Positions 24,631-33,569 of a DNA stretch of 56,335 nt are shown in pieces. Both the position numbers and the translations under genes were made by a program. Within the stretch, counting starts at the first letter, position 1. Every line of letters starts with the position of its first letter. The stretch lies in assembly GCA_023399295.1 (NCBI GenBank), contig JAEWQF010000005.1:1-56335 (forward strand), read 5' to 3'. The notes beneath the pieces are model-generated. The model saw only the letters and a list, made by a program, of their open reading frames with translations, was not told where the DNA came from and made no database searches. Source of the DNA: Bacteroidota bacterium. GTDB taxonomy: Bacteria; Bacteroidota; Bacteroidia; Bacteroidales; Dysgonomonadaceae.

Positions 24631-27246
24631 TTATTTTCCTTTTACAATTTTCTTGATTTCGTTCAGTTTGTTGAGTGCATTGAGGGGTGTCAGGTTGTTG
24701 ACGTCGAGGTTGAGGAGCTCATCGCGTACCTGGCTCAGGATGGGGTCGTCGAGTTGGAAGAAGCTGAGCTGGTACCCTTCGCGCTTGCCGATGATGTCGC
24801 CAATCGGTTTGCCGATCCCCTCTTTTCTGCCATTCGATTCCATCTCGCCCAGGATGGCGTCGGCACGGCGGGTGATGCTCTGCGGCATCCCGGCCATACG
24901 GGCCACGTGGATCCCGAAGCTGTGCTCGCTGCCCCCGGGCAACAGTTTGCGAAGGAAGATCACCCTGTTGTCGATCTCCTTCACCGCCACGTTGTAGTTC
25001 TTGATCCGTTTGAACGATTTCGCCATCTCATTGAGCTCATGATAGTGGGTGGCGAAGAGCGTCTTGGCACGAGCCCTGGGGTGCTCATGAATGTATTCGA
25101 CGATGGCCCAGGCGATGGAGATGCCGTCGTAGGTGCTGGTGCCTCGTCCCAGCTCGTCGAAGAGGATGAGGCTTTTCCCGGAGAGGTTGTTGAGGATGCT
25201 GGCTGCCTCGTTCATCTCCACCATGAAGGTGGACTCGCCCAGCGCGATGTTGTCGGAGGCACCCACGCGGGTGAAGATCTTGTCTACCAGACCGATTGTT
25301 GCTGCCTCAGCAGGCACGAAGGAGCCGATCTGAGCCATCAGGGTAATGAGTGCTGTCTGCCTCAGCAGTGCCGATTTACCGGCCATGTTGGGGCCGGTGA
25401 TGATGATGATCTGTTGTGTGTCGTTGTCGAGGTAAATATCGTTAGCGATATAGGGCTCGTCGGGTGGCAGCTCCCGCTCAATCACCGGGTGTCGTCCGTT
25501 GTGGATCTCGATGGCATCCGATTGGTTGATTACCGGACGGATGTAGTTGTATTGGCCGGCTGTGGTGGAAAAAGAGAGCAAACAGTCGATTCTGGCAATG
25601 AGGGCGGCATTGACCTGGATGGCCGGGATGTAGTGGAGGATATGTTCCACCAGTGCGGCATAGATCCTGTTCTCCAGCGCGAGGATCTTCTCTTCCGCAC
25701 CCAGAATTTTCTCCTCATACACCTTCAGCTCCTCGGTGATGTAACGCTCGGCGTTCACCAGTGTCTGTTTGCGGATCCAGCTCTCGGGGACTTTTTCCTT
25801 GTGGGTGTTGCGCACCTCGATGTAATAGCCGAATACATTGTTGAAAGCAACTTTCAGCGAGGGGATTCCCGTCCTTTCGCTCTCGCGTTGCTGCAGTTGC
25901 ATCAGGAAGTCCCTGCCACTGTAGGCAATCTGCCGGAGTTCATCCAGTTCGCTGTCGATACCCTTGCCGATGAACCCTCCCTTGTGCATCAGTGCCGGCG
26001 GGTCGGAGGCAATCTCTTTGGCAATGCGGTCTCTCAAGGGCATACAGGGATCTAGCTTCAGCCCCATCTCTTCCAGGCTTTTCCTACCCGATGAGAGGAA
26101 AGCCTGTCGGATAGGTTCCAGGGCGGTGAGTGCCATCTTGAGCTGCACCAACTCACGGGGTGTGATGCGTCCGACGGCTGCCTTGGAGATGATTCGTTCC
26201 AGGTCGCCAATCAGTGCGATCTGTCTGGAAAGCAACTCCTTGAGCTCCGGTTGCCGGAAAAAGTGCTCCACCACATTGTGCCTCTCGTTGATTTCGTTCT
26301 CCTCCTTCAGTGGAAAGAGAAGCCAGCGGCGCAGGAGGCGCGAGCCCATGGGTGAAATTGTCTTGTCAACCACACTGAGCAGTGTCTTGCCCCCCTCGTT
26401 CATCGGGATTACCAACTCAAGGCTGCGCACGGTGAACCGGTCGAGTCGCATGTAACGCTCCTCCTCGATCCGGCTGAGCGCATTGATGTGTCCTATTTGG
26501 GTGTGTTGCGTGAGATCGAGGTAGTGGATGATTGCGCCTGCAGCGATGATTCCCAGCGGCAGGTGTTCCACGCCAAATCCCTTGAGGTTTTTGGTGCCAA
26601 AGTGTGCCATGAGGCGGTCGTGAGCGGCCTCGTCGGTAAAGATCCAGTCCTCCTGTTCCGAGAGAAGCCATCCGCTGCCGAAGGTCTCTTCAATGTGTCG
26701 TTTGCGGCCCCGCTCTACCAGGAGCTCCTTGGGTGAGAAGCCGGCGAGGAGCTTGTCGATATCGGGTCGTTCACCCTGTGCCGTGAGAAACTCACCGGTG
26801 GAGATATCGAGGAAGGCGATGCCGTAACAGTTGTTCTTCCCGATGTGGATGGCTCCTACAAAGTTGTTCTCGCGGTGGTTCAGGATGGTGTCGTTGATGG
26901 AGACGCCGGGTGTCACCAGCTCGGTGATGCCGCGCTTCACCAATTTCTTTGTCAGTTTCGGATCTTCCAGCTGGTCGCAGATGGCCACCCTCTTACCGGC
27001 ACGTACCAGCTTGGGCAGGTAGGTGTCGAGCGCGTGGTGGGGAAACCCCGCCAGCTCCACGAACTGGGCAGCACCATTGGCGCGGCGTGTGAGGGTGATG
27101 CCCAGAATCTCGGCGGCGATGATGGCGTCGTCGGAGAAGGTCTCATAAAAGTCGCCGACTCTGAACAGCAGGATGGCATCGGGATGTTTCTTCTTGATCT
27201 CGACATACTGCTTCATCATCGGTGTTTCAGCTATCTTTTTTGCCAC
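24631..27246 (-). CDS. mutS: DNA mismatch repair protein MutS
   Basis: MutS recognises mismatches and recruits MutL. The 871-residue protein shows the mismatch-binding N-terminal domain with the FYE motif (GDFYETFSDDAI), the connector, core and lever domains, and the ABC ATPase with Walker A GPNMAGKSALLRQ, the signature ESTFMVEMNEAA, Walker B ILFDELGRGTSTYDG and the H-loop ATHYHEL. These define MutS1, not MutS2. The start is a GTG at 27246 (MAKKIAETPMMKQY); MMKQY begins the conserved region, and no upstream ATG is better. Confidence 0.97.
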   Translation of the reverse strand: MAKKIAETPMMKQYVEIKKKHPDAILLFRVGDFYETFSDDAIIAAEILGITLTRRANGAAQFVELAGFPHHALDTYLPKLVRAGKRVAICDQLEDPKLTKKLVKRGITELVTPGVSINDTILNHRENNFVGAIHIGKNNCYGIAFLDISTGEFLTAQGERPDIDKLLAGFSPKELLVERGRKRHIEETFGSGWLLSEQEDWIFTDEAAHDRLMAHFGTKNLKGFGVEHLPLGIIAAGAIIHYLDLTQHTQIGHINALSRIEEERYMRLDRFTVRSLELVIPMNEGGKTLLSVVDKTISPMGSRLLRRWLLFPLKEENEINERHNVVEHFFRQPELKELLSRQIALIGDLERIISKAAVGRITPRELVQLKMALTALEPIRQAFLSSGRKSLEEMGLKLDPCMPLRDRIAKEIASDPPALMHKGGFIGKGIDSELDELRQIAYSGRDFLMQLQQRESERTGIPSLKVAFNNVFGYYIEVRNTHKEKVPESWIRKQTLVNAERYITEELKVYEEKILGAEEKILALENRIYAALVEHILHYIPAIQVNAALIARIDCLLSFSTTAGQYNYIRPVINQSDAIEIHNGRHPVIERELPPDEPYIANDIYLDNDTQQIIIITGPNMAGKSALLRQTALITLMAQIGSFVPAEAATIGLVDKIFTRVGASDNIALGESTFMVEMNEAASILNNLSGKSLILFDELGRGTSTYDGISIAWAIVEYIHEHPRARAKTLFATHYHELNEMAKSFKRIKNYNVAVKEIDNRVIFLRKLLPGGSEHSFGIHVARMAGMPQSITRRADAILGEMESNGRKEGIGKPIGDIIGKREGYQLSFFQLDDPILSQVRDELLNLDVNNLTPLNALNKLNEIKKIVKGK

Positions 27247-27315
27247 AGGCTTTCACTTTGTTGTTATGAGAAGCGAAATTACAAAAAAACGAGGAGTTTC
27301 AAAGCGAATTTTTGA

Positions 27316-28002
27316 TTAAGTCAGCAACCTTTGGAGTTCCTTCACCCCTTCAGTAGCCCCCATGCGGATATGATGGATGTCGTAACGTCGTGTAACCACA
27401 TCTTTGGGGTCGATCAGATAGACCGGCACATTTCTCCGCACATCATCCAGTAGTCCTGCTGCAGGATAGACGTTCATGGAGGTGCCGATGATGACGAAGA
27501 TGTCGGCCTGTCGGGCGATCCGTTCAGCCTCCGCCATCATGGGTACCGCCTCACCGAACCAGACGATATGGGGTCGCAGCTGGAATCCCTTCTCACAGCA
27601 GTCACCCGGGTGAATGTCACAATCGTCCGGGTCCAGCTCATACACAAGTGTTTCATCGCCCGTGGATCGTGCCTTCATCAGTTCACCGTGCAGGTGGATC
27701 ACACTGCTGCTGCCCGCCTGTTCATGCAGGTTGTCGATGTTCTGGGTGATGATCTGCACCTCGAAATCCTTCTCCATCGCGGCCAGGGCCAGATGCCCCC
27801 CGTTGGGCCTGGCTTTCAGCAACTCATGACGGCGCGTGTTGTAGAAATCGAGGACCAGACGCGTGTCAGCGGCAAATCCTTCGGGGGTTGCCACCTGTTC
27901 TACCGGGTATCGATCCCACAATCCCCCGGAGTCACGGAATGTGGCGATTCCACTTTCCGCACTCATCCCTGCACCGGTCAATATGACCAATTTCTTTTTC
28001 AT
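27316..28002 (-). CDS. cobB: Sirtuin NAD-dependent deacylase (CobB-like, class III)
   Basis: Sirtuins remove acyl groups from lysine using NAD+. The 228-residue protein has GAGMSAESGIATFRDSGGLW, TQNIDNLHEQAG and the catalytic histidine in HLHGEL (H105). Y54 and R57 form the YxxR pair that in CobB/SIRT5 reads negatively charged acyl groups, so desuccinylase or demalonylase activity is likely. The zinc ribbon looks incomplete: the position of the first cysteine is serine (KARS), and only C128, C135 and C136 occur in that region instead of two spaced pairs. The start is the ATG at 28002; a TTG one codon upstream is not needed. Confidence 0.92.
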   Translation of the reverse strand: MKKKLVILTGAGMSAESGIATFRDSGGLWDRYPVEQVATPEGFAADTRLVLDFYNTRRHELLKARPNGGHLALAAMEKDFEVQIITQNIDNLHEQAGSSSVIHLHGELMKARSTGDETLVYELDPDDCDIHPGDCCEKGFQLRPHIVWFGEAVPMMAEAERIARQADIFVIIGTSMNVYPAAGLLDDVRRNVPVYLIDPKDVVTRRYDIHHIRMGATEGVKELQRLLT

Positions 28003-28030
28003 CAATTGATTCTGATCTTAACGTCTGTAG

Positions 28031-28038
28031 CAAATATA
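28031..28038 (-). promoter_or_regulatory. Candidate -7 promoter box of cobB
   Basis: The minus strand reads TATATTTG, 29 bases before the cobB ATG. It lies in the 114-base region shared with the divergent FKBP gene. Confidence 0.4.
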
Positions 28039-28079
28039 GTTTTTATTGTCGTAAATGGCGATAATTCAACATAAAATCG

Positions 28080-28087
28080 TACTTTTG
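28080..28087 (+). promoter_or_regulatory. Candidate -7 promoter box of the FKBP pair
   Basis: TACTTTTG (TAnnTTTG) lies 29 bases before the ATG at 28117. No well-spaced -33 TTTG was seen. Confidence 0.4.
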
Positions 28088-28116
28088 TGGCCAACTATCT
28101 AAAAAGAAAAAAGTGA

Positions 28117-28701
28117 ATGGATAAATTAAGTTACGCCCTCGGGATGAGCATGGCTTCAAATCTGATGAACTCAGGATTGCGCAACATTGATGTAGCCTCT
28201 TTTACCGAAGCATTCAGCAGCATTGTCAACAATGCAACCCCATCCATGTCACCCGACGATGCCAACAAGGTGATTCAGGATTTTTTCAGTCAGCGACAGG
28301 ATGAGATGCTTACCCGTAACCTGGAGGAAGGGAAAGCTTTTATGGCTGAGAACAAGAAAAATGAGAATGTGGTGACACTGCCCAGTGGTCTTCAGTACGA
28401 GGTGCTGTCGGAGGGTAACGGCTCCAAACCGGTCGCCACCGACAAAGTGAGATGTCATTACCATGGTACATTGCTCGACGGCACTGTCTTCGACAGTTCC
28501 GTACAGCGCGGACAACCTGCCGTGTTTGGTGTGAACCAGGTCATCAAGGGATGGGTGGAAGCATTGCAGCTGATGTCGACAGGATCCAAGTGGCGGCTGT
28601 TTATCCCTTCTCATCTGGCCTACGGGGAGCAGGGTGCAGGCAACTCAATTGAACCCAACTCAACCCTCATCTTTGAGGTGGAGCTACTTGGCATTGAATG
28701 A
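28117..28701 (+). CDS. FKBP-type peptidyl-prolyl isomerase without signal peptide
   Basis: The 194-residue protein has an N-terminal dimerisation region (LSYALGMSMASNL, as in FkpA/Mip) and a C-terminal FKBP domain from about residue 90: VRCHYHGTLLDGTVFDSS, QVIKGWVEALQLM and the closing STLIFEVELLGIE. The active-site Y, D, W and F residues are in place. No signal peptide or lipobox is seen, so it should be cytoplasmic, unlike typical FkpA/Mip. It is directly followed by a lipoprotein paralogue. Confidence 0.92.
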   Translation: MDKLSYALGMSMASNLMNSGLRNIDVASFTEAFSSIVNNATPSMSPDDANKVIQDFFSQRQDEMLTRNLEEGKAFMAENKKNENVVTLPSGLQYEVLSEGNGSKPVATDKVRCHYHGTLLDGTVFDSSVQRGQPAVFGVNQVIKGWVEALQLMSTGSKWRLFIPSHLAYGEQGAGNSIEPNSTLIFEVELLGIE

Positions 28702-28771
28702 GCACAGATTCCACCAGGAACTGAAACAATAAGAAGATTCCCAACAAAACAACAAGTAAAATAACAAAAAC

Positions 28772-29785
28772 ATGAAGAAAACAATTTTAGGCACAATCAG
28801 TGCCGTAGCCCTGACGGCGGTGATGATGGTATCATGTGGTGGTGCTTCTACCCCCAAGACATCACTCAAAAACTCAGTTGACAGCGTATCCTATGCTTAC
28901 GGAGTGAGCATGACAGAACAGGGATTGGTTCAGTTCCTGGAACAGACCGGTGTGTTACAGACCACCTCAGCGATCGAGTATGACTACCAGATGCGCATGT
29001 CATCTGCCGATTCCACTCAGCGGATTGCACTGGAAAAGGAACTGAAAACGAAAGTGGACTCTATCAACAAAATAAACGCTCCCCGTCTGAACGACTTCAT
29101 CAAAGGTCTTACCGAAGCGATGAATCTCGAGGAGAAATCGGCTTATGGCAATGGCCTTAGTATCGGTGTGCAATTCTCACAACAGATGTTGCCACAGTTT
29201 AACGAGATGTTGTTCGGCAGCGACTCCACCAAGAAGGTGAACCAAGATCAGGTGCTGGCTGGCATCATCGCAACCCTGAAGAACCAGGAGCTTGCCATCA
29301 GCAAGATGGAAGCAAGCAGTATGGTTCAGTCGGCAGCCGATAAAGCACAGGCTGAACAGCAGGTGCGTCAGGAAGAAGCGCTCAAGCAGCAGCATCAGGA
29401 GAGCATCGCCGCAGGTGATGCCTTCATGGCAGAGAATGGAGCCAAAGAGGGCGTTGTAACCCTGCCCAGCGGGTTGCAATATGAGATCATCCGTGCTGGC
29501 AATGGTGCGATACCCACTGAAACCGACCGCGTGAAGGTGCATTATCATGGCACGCTGATCGACGGAACCATTTTCGACAGCAGTGTGGATCGCGGTGAGC
29601 CTGCCACTTTCGGTGTGACACAGGTGATCGCCGGCTGGACCGAAGCACTCAAGCTGATGCCGGTTGGATCAAAATGGAGACTTTATGTACCATACAACCT
29701 GGCTTACGGCTCGGCTGACCGCGGTGCCATCAAGCCATTCTCCAACCTAATCTTCGACGTGGAACTGCTCGCCATCGAGAAATAA
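28772..29785 (+). CDS. FKBP-type peptidyl-prolyl isomerase, lipoprotein (FkpA/Mip-like)
   Basis: The 337-residue protein starts with a lipoprotein signal (AVMMVSC, lipidated C22). It has a long helical N-terminal region (about 40-220) with Q/E/K-rich coiled-coil character around 185-215 and a C-terminal FKBP domain (VKVHYHGTLIDGTIFDSS, QVIAGWTEALKLM, NLIFDVELLAIE). It is clearly a paralogue of the preceding gene: the domains share most motif residues, and the N-termini share SYAxGxSM. The protein should be envelope-anchored and help fold secreted proteins. The gap to the first gene is 70 bases, and a terminator follows it. Confidence 0.93.
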   Translation: MKKTILGTISAVALTAVMMVSCGGASTPKTSLKNSVDSVSYAYGVSMTEQGLVQFLEQTGVLQTTSAIEYDYQMRMSSADSTQRIALEKELKTKVDSINKINAPRLNDFIKGLTEAMNLEEKSAYGNGLSIGVQFSQQMLPQFNEMLFGSDSTKKVNQDQVLAGIIATLKNQELAISKMEASSMVQSAADKAQAEQQVRQEEALKQQHQESIAAGDAFMAENGAKEGVVTLPSGLQYEIIRAGNGAIPTETDRVKVHYHGTLIDGTIFDSSVDRGEPATFGVTQVIAGWTEALKLMPVGSKWRLYVPYNLAYGSADRGAIKPFSNLIFDVELLAIEK

Positions 29786-29813
29786 GCAATTTCTGAAAAA
29801 GTGAATAGATAAG

Positions 29814-29839
29814 AACCACCCTTCGGGGTGGTTTTTTTT
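29814..29839 (+). terminator. Intrinsic terminator after the FKBP pair
   Basis: AACCACCC, loop TTCG and GGGTGGTT form an 8-bp stem with a stable tetraloop, followed by a T run to 29839. It separates the FKBP operon from the SusC/SusD region. Confidence 0.93.
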
Positions 29840-29947
29840 GTGCATGAACGCTGGTGGCTTTTCGTGACTTATCGGGCCATCTATACTATCTTTTTCACAT
29901 AGATGATGTTTATATGATAGAAGAAATTGCAAATATGAGACAGAATG

Positions 29948-29979
29948 TTTGCATAACGTTTTTATTTGAGCTAAATTTG
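29948..29979 (+). promoter_or_regulatory. Promoter of the susC-like operon
   Basis: TTTG (29948-29951), a 20-base spacer and TAAATTTG (29972-29979) match the Bacteroidetes consensus in both boxes and spacing. Transcription would start near 29986, leaving a leader of about 357 nt. Two further -7-like boxes (TATATTTG at 30098 and 30159) have no matching -33. Confidence 0.6.
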
Positions 29980-29985
29980 CAACCA

Positions 29986-30342
29986 TTTTGCTAGAAACAG
30001 GTTATCGCATCGCTCAAATGTTAAAATATTTGGAGCCGGATTTACAACCCGCTTATGAATGCGGGACTAAATAGCAAAATTCAGTGGATAATTTCTTTAT
30101 ATTTGACATTTATTTTTAAAAAAAGATTCAAAATAATATTTATTTAAAATAAATGGCATATATTTGTGTTTGAGTAGTAGTTTAAATTGAATGTTAATAA
30201 GGGTAAAGATCTGAAATGAAGTAGAATCTTTTTCAGATTTTTATTGGTATGCTGAAATAAACCACAAAATTCCAACATATTTCAGATAGAAGCAGAATGA
30301 TTGAATTGAATAATAAAAGTGTTTAATTAAAAAGTAGAGTTT
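29986..30342 (+). other. Long AT-rich 5' leader of the susC-like operon
   Basis: This stretch has no convincing protein gene. It contains a small hairpin (CCCGC / GCGGG, 30048-30065, 8-base loop) without a T run, and an 18-codon ORF (30018-30074) whose codons 11-16 overlap the hairpin. The last 250 bases are very AT-rich. Leaders of this length before susC genes can host regulation by RNA structure or antisense RNA; here that is a possibility only. Confidence 0.4.
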
Positions 30343-33300
30343 ATGAAAAGAAAACTAATGATGTTTTTATCCCTTTTCTTTTTGGGAATAGGGATTATAT
30401 CTGCTCAGACACAGGTACGGGGTATTGTAGTGGATGAGAACGGAGATCCTGCAATTGGTGCAACCATACAAGTGAAAGGCACTACGCAAGGAACTGTGAC
30501 CGATATTGATGGGAATTTCACCCTGTCGGCCCCTGCAAATGGCACACTTGTTGTTTCATACGTGGGATATCAAACACAGGAGATCCCTGTAAGTGCAAAT
30601 ATACGGGTAGAACTGGAGACTGATTCTGAATTGTTGGACGAAGTGCTTGTTGTAGCATTCGGTACCGCCAAGAAATCTGCATTTACCGGTTCGGCCAAAG
30701 TAGTCAATTCAGAACAACTGAGTAAATCGCAGGTGACAAGTGTTACCAATGCCTTAGCCGGTGCTGTTCCAGGATTGCAATTGACATCAAACAGCGGTGC
30801 TCCCGGTTCAACAGCTTCCATCAAGATCCGTGGTTTCAGCTCGCTGAATGCCGGTAACGACCCCTTGATCATTGTGGATGGAGCACCCTATAGTGGCGAT
30901 TTGAGTAATTTGAATCCCAATGATGTGGAATCAATGACCGTATTGAAAGATGCTGCTTCCAATGCATTATACGGTGCCCGGGGAGCGAATGGTGTGATTA
31001 TGATCACCACAAAACAGGCTGCCCGCAAAGGGGGTGATGCCGTGATCACATTTGATGCAAAATATGGCGCAAATTCAAGGGCGTTACAGCATTACAATGT
31101 GATCACAAATCCTGCTCAGTATTATGAGATGCATTACGGTGCACTGTCGAGATACCACATGAACCTTGGACTGAGTCCCGAAGCGAGTTGGATAAAGAGC
31201 AATGCAAACCTGTTTGGTGATCAGGGTAACGGTGGTCTGGGATACAATGTCTACAGTTATCCGGAAGGTCAGATGTTGATTGGCCTGAATGGCAAATTGA
31301 ATCCTGAAGCAACGTTGGGTCGTGTTGAGAACTACAGGGGCAAGGATTACCTGCTTCTGCCCGATGATTGGGAAAAAGCGGGTACACGTACCGGAATGCG
31401 CCAGGAATATAACTTGTCTGTGAGTGGAAGTGATGAGAAAACAACATTCTTCGCTTCACTCGGTTATTTAAACAACGAAGGTATCACAAAGGCTTCTGAC
31501 CTGGAACGTCTTACCACTCGTTTAAGAGCAGACTATCAGGCGAAACAGTGGTTGAAGATTGGTGGGAATATTTCCTATGCAAGATTTGACCAGAACGCTC
31601 TTAGCAACAATGGTTCCAGTACCTCATCGGGTAACATTTGGGCATTTACCTCCCAGATGCCTCCTATCTATCCTGCCTATCTCCGCAATCCTGATGGTAG
31701 CATTATGGTTGATGGGGATGGTTTTGAGATGATGGACTATGGTAATGGAACCAATGCCGGTCGTTCTCGTCCTTTTATCTCGGATGCGAATCCAATTATG
31801 GACAGCTTCCTCAATACAGTGAACGCAGAAGGCAATGCATTTTCAAGCAATGGATTTGCAAATATTACATTCCTGCCTGGACTGACATTGACAATCAATG
31901 GCACCCAGAATTTGGATGAGACACGTACAACATACGTATACAATCCCTACTATGGCCAGTTCGACACTACTGGAGGAACTGTTTCGAAGAGTCACGGACG
32001 CACCTATGACGTAAACTACCAGCAGTTATTGAATTATTCCACCTATTTTGGCCTCCATAATTTTGAGGCATTGTTGGGTCATGAGTACTTCAACAGCACC
32101 TATTCCTATCTCTATGCCGATAAATCCAAGATGTTCTCACAAAGCAACAAAGAACTTGGCGGTGCAATTATTGATGGACAGAGTGCCTATTCCTATAAAT
32201 CACGCTACAACAGTGAAGGTTATTTCACCCGTCTGCAGTACAACTACGACAACCGTATTTTTGCTTCCGCATCCTACCGTAGAGACGCCTCGTCGCGTTT
32301 CCACCCGGATTATCGTTGGGGTAACTTCTGGTCTTTGGGTAGTGCATGGCTGATCAACCATGAAGAATGGTTCGGTGTTGATTGGGTAGATGAACTGAAA
32401 TTGAAAGCATCGTATGGTGTACAAGGGAATGATGCCATCGGTTCTTACCGTTATACCGATGTGTTCAACATCACCAACTCTTCCGGTAACATCGGAACAG
32501 CTTTTGAATCGAAAGGAACAAGAGACATCACATGGGAAACGAACTCAAACTTCAATGTTGGAACAGAATTCTCCCTGTTCAACCGTCTCTCCGGTAGCTT
32601 GGAATACTATCACAGAAAGACTACCGACATGTTGTTCTCCTTCTCTGTAGCTCCATCATTGGGTTACTCCAGTTATTACGACAACATCGGTGACATGTAC
32701 AACACGGGTGTTGAATTGGAACTTGCTGCCAATATCATCAAGCAGCGTAACTTCACCTGGGATGTGAACTTGAACATCTCCACATTGAAGAATAAGATTA
32801 CCCTGTTACACGAAGACAAGAAGACTGCCTCCTCCTATGATGCTGATGGAAACGAATTCAAAGGGTACACAAGTGGTAATTTCTTCATTGCCGAGGACCT
32901 CTCTATGTTTTCCTGGAGATTGAAAGAATTTGCCGGAATCGATGAAGATGGTCAATCAATGTGGTACAAGAACATTGTGGATGAAGAAGGCAACATTACT
33001 GGGCGTGAAACTACTGCGACATATGCTGATGCAGATTACTTCGTAAACAATGAATCTACTATTCCCAAAATGTTTGGTGGTTTTGGCACAACTGTACAGG
33101 CTTATGGATTTGATTTCAACATAAACTTCTCCTATCAGATAGGAGGTAAACAATATGATGGAACATATCGTAGTTTCATGTCGTCACCAACAGGATCCAA
33201 TACAGGTTATAATTTTCATGCCGATCTGTTAAAATCATGGACACCTGAAAACAAGTCAAACGAAATTCCTCGTTTTGTGTTTGGTGATACCTACAGTGCA

Positions 33301-33555
33301 GGTGCTTCAGACCGATTCTTAACAGATGCAAGTTACTTGAATATTGAGAATATCAATTTGGGTTATACACTTCCTAGCAAATGGGTAAGAAGTATGCAAA
33401 TCAATTCCATTCGTTTGTACGGTTCTGTTGAAAACGTGTTCTATTGGTCAAAACGCAAGGGATTCGATCCTCGTCAATCATATAGTGCAACGACCAATGC
33501 CACCTATTATTCGCCTATGAGAACAATCTCTGGTGGTATCACACTTAATTTTTAA
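30343..33555 (+). CDS. SusC/RagA-family TonB-dependent outer-membrane transporter
   Basis: The 1070-residue protein is the barrel of a SusCD pair, which imports oligosaccharides or, in the RagAB branch, oligopeptides with TonB energy. It has a signal peptide (to about residue 22), a carboxypeptidase-D-like domain (VRGIVVDENGDPAIGATIQV, about 25-105), a plug domain with NALAGAVPGLQL, SIKIRGFSSLNAGNDPLIIV and the family block DAASNALYGARGANGVIMI, and a C-terminal barrel ending in ITLNF. No STN domain is present, so signalling through an anti-sigma factor is unlikely. The substrate cannot be read from the sequence. susD follows after 14 bases. Confidence 0.95.
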   Translation: MKRKLMMFLSLFFLGIGIISAQTQVRGIVVDENGDPAIGATIQVKGTTQGTVTDIDGNFTLSAPANGTLVVSYVGYQTQEIPVSANIRVELETDSELLDEVLVVAFGTAKKSAFTGSAKVVNSEQLSKSQVTSVTNALAGAVPGLQLTSNSGAPGSTASIKIRGFSSLNAGNDPLIIVDGAPYSGDLSNLNPNDVESMTVLKDAASNALYGARGANGVIMITTKQAARKGGDAVITFDAKYGANSRALQHYNVITNPAQYYEMHYGALSRYHMNLGLSPEASWIKSNANLFGDQGNGGLGYNVYSYPEGQMLIGLNGKLNPEATLGRVENYRGKDYLLLPDDWEKAGTRTGMRQEYNLSVSGSDEKTTFFASLGYLNNEGITKASDLERLTTRLRADYQAKQWLKIGGNISYARFDQNALSNNGSSTSSGNIWAFTSQMPPIYPAYLRNPDGSIMVDGDGFEMMDYGNGTNAGRSRPFISDANPIMDSFLNTVNAEGNAFSSNGFANITFLPGLTLTINGTQNLDETRTTYVYNPYYGQFDTTGGTVSKSHGRTYDVNYQQLLNYSTYFGLHNFEALLGHEYFNSTYSYLYADKSKMFSQSNKELGGAIIDGQSAYSYKSRYNSEGYFTRLQYNYDNRIFASASYRRDASSRFHPDYRWGNFWSLGSAWLINHEEWFGVDWVDELKLKASYGVQGNDAIGSYRYTDVFNITNSSGNIGTAFESKGTRDITWETNSNFNVGTEFSLFNRLSGSLEYYHRKTTDMLFSFSVAPSLGYSSYYDNIGDMYNTGVELELAANIIKQRNFTWDVNLNISTLKNKITLLHEDKKTASSYDADGNEFKGYTSGNFFIAEDLSMFSWRLKEFAGIDEDGQSMWYKNIVDEEGNITGRETTATYADADYFVNNESTIPKMFGGFGTTVQAYGFDFNINFSYQIGGKQYDGTYRSFMSSPTGSNTGYNFHADLLKSWTPENKSNEIPRFVFGDTYSAGASDRFLTDASYLNIENINLGYTLPSKWVRSMQINSIRLYGSVENVFYWSKRKGFDPRQSYSATTNATYYSPMRTISGGITLNF

Positions 33556-33569
33556 ACAAAATAACTGAT

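Noticed and set aside
24754..26055. 433-codon plus-strand frame opposite mutS
   Set aside because: Shadow created by the GC-rich third positions of mutS; composition is dominated by H, V, G and L with no motif.
30098..30166. Two further TATATTTG boxes in the susC leader as promoters
   Set aside because: Neither has a -33 TTTG 19-21 bases upstream; the region is so AT-rich that such matches are expected by chance.
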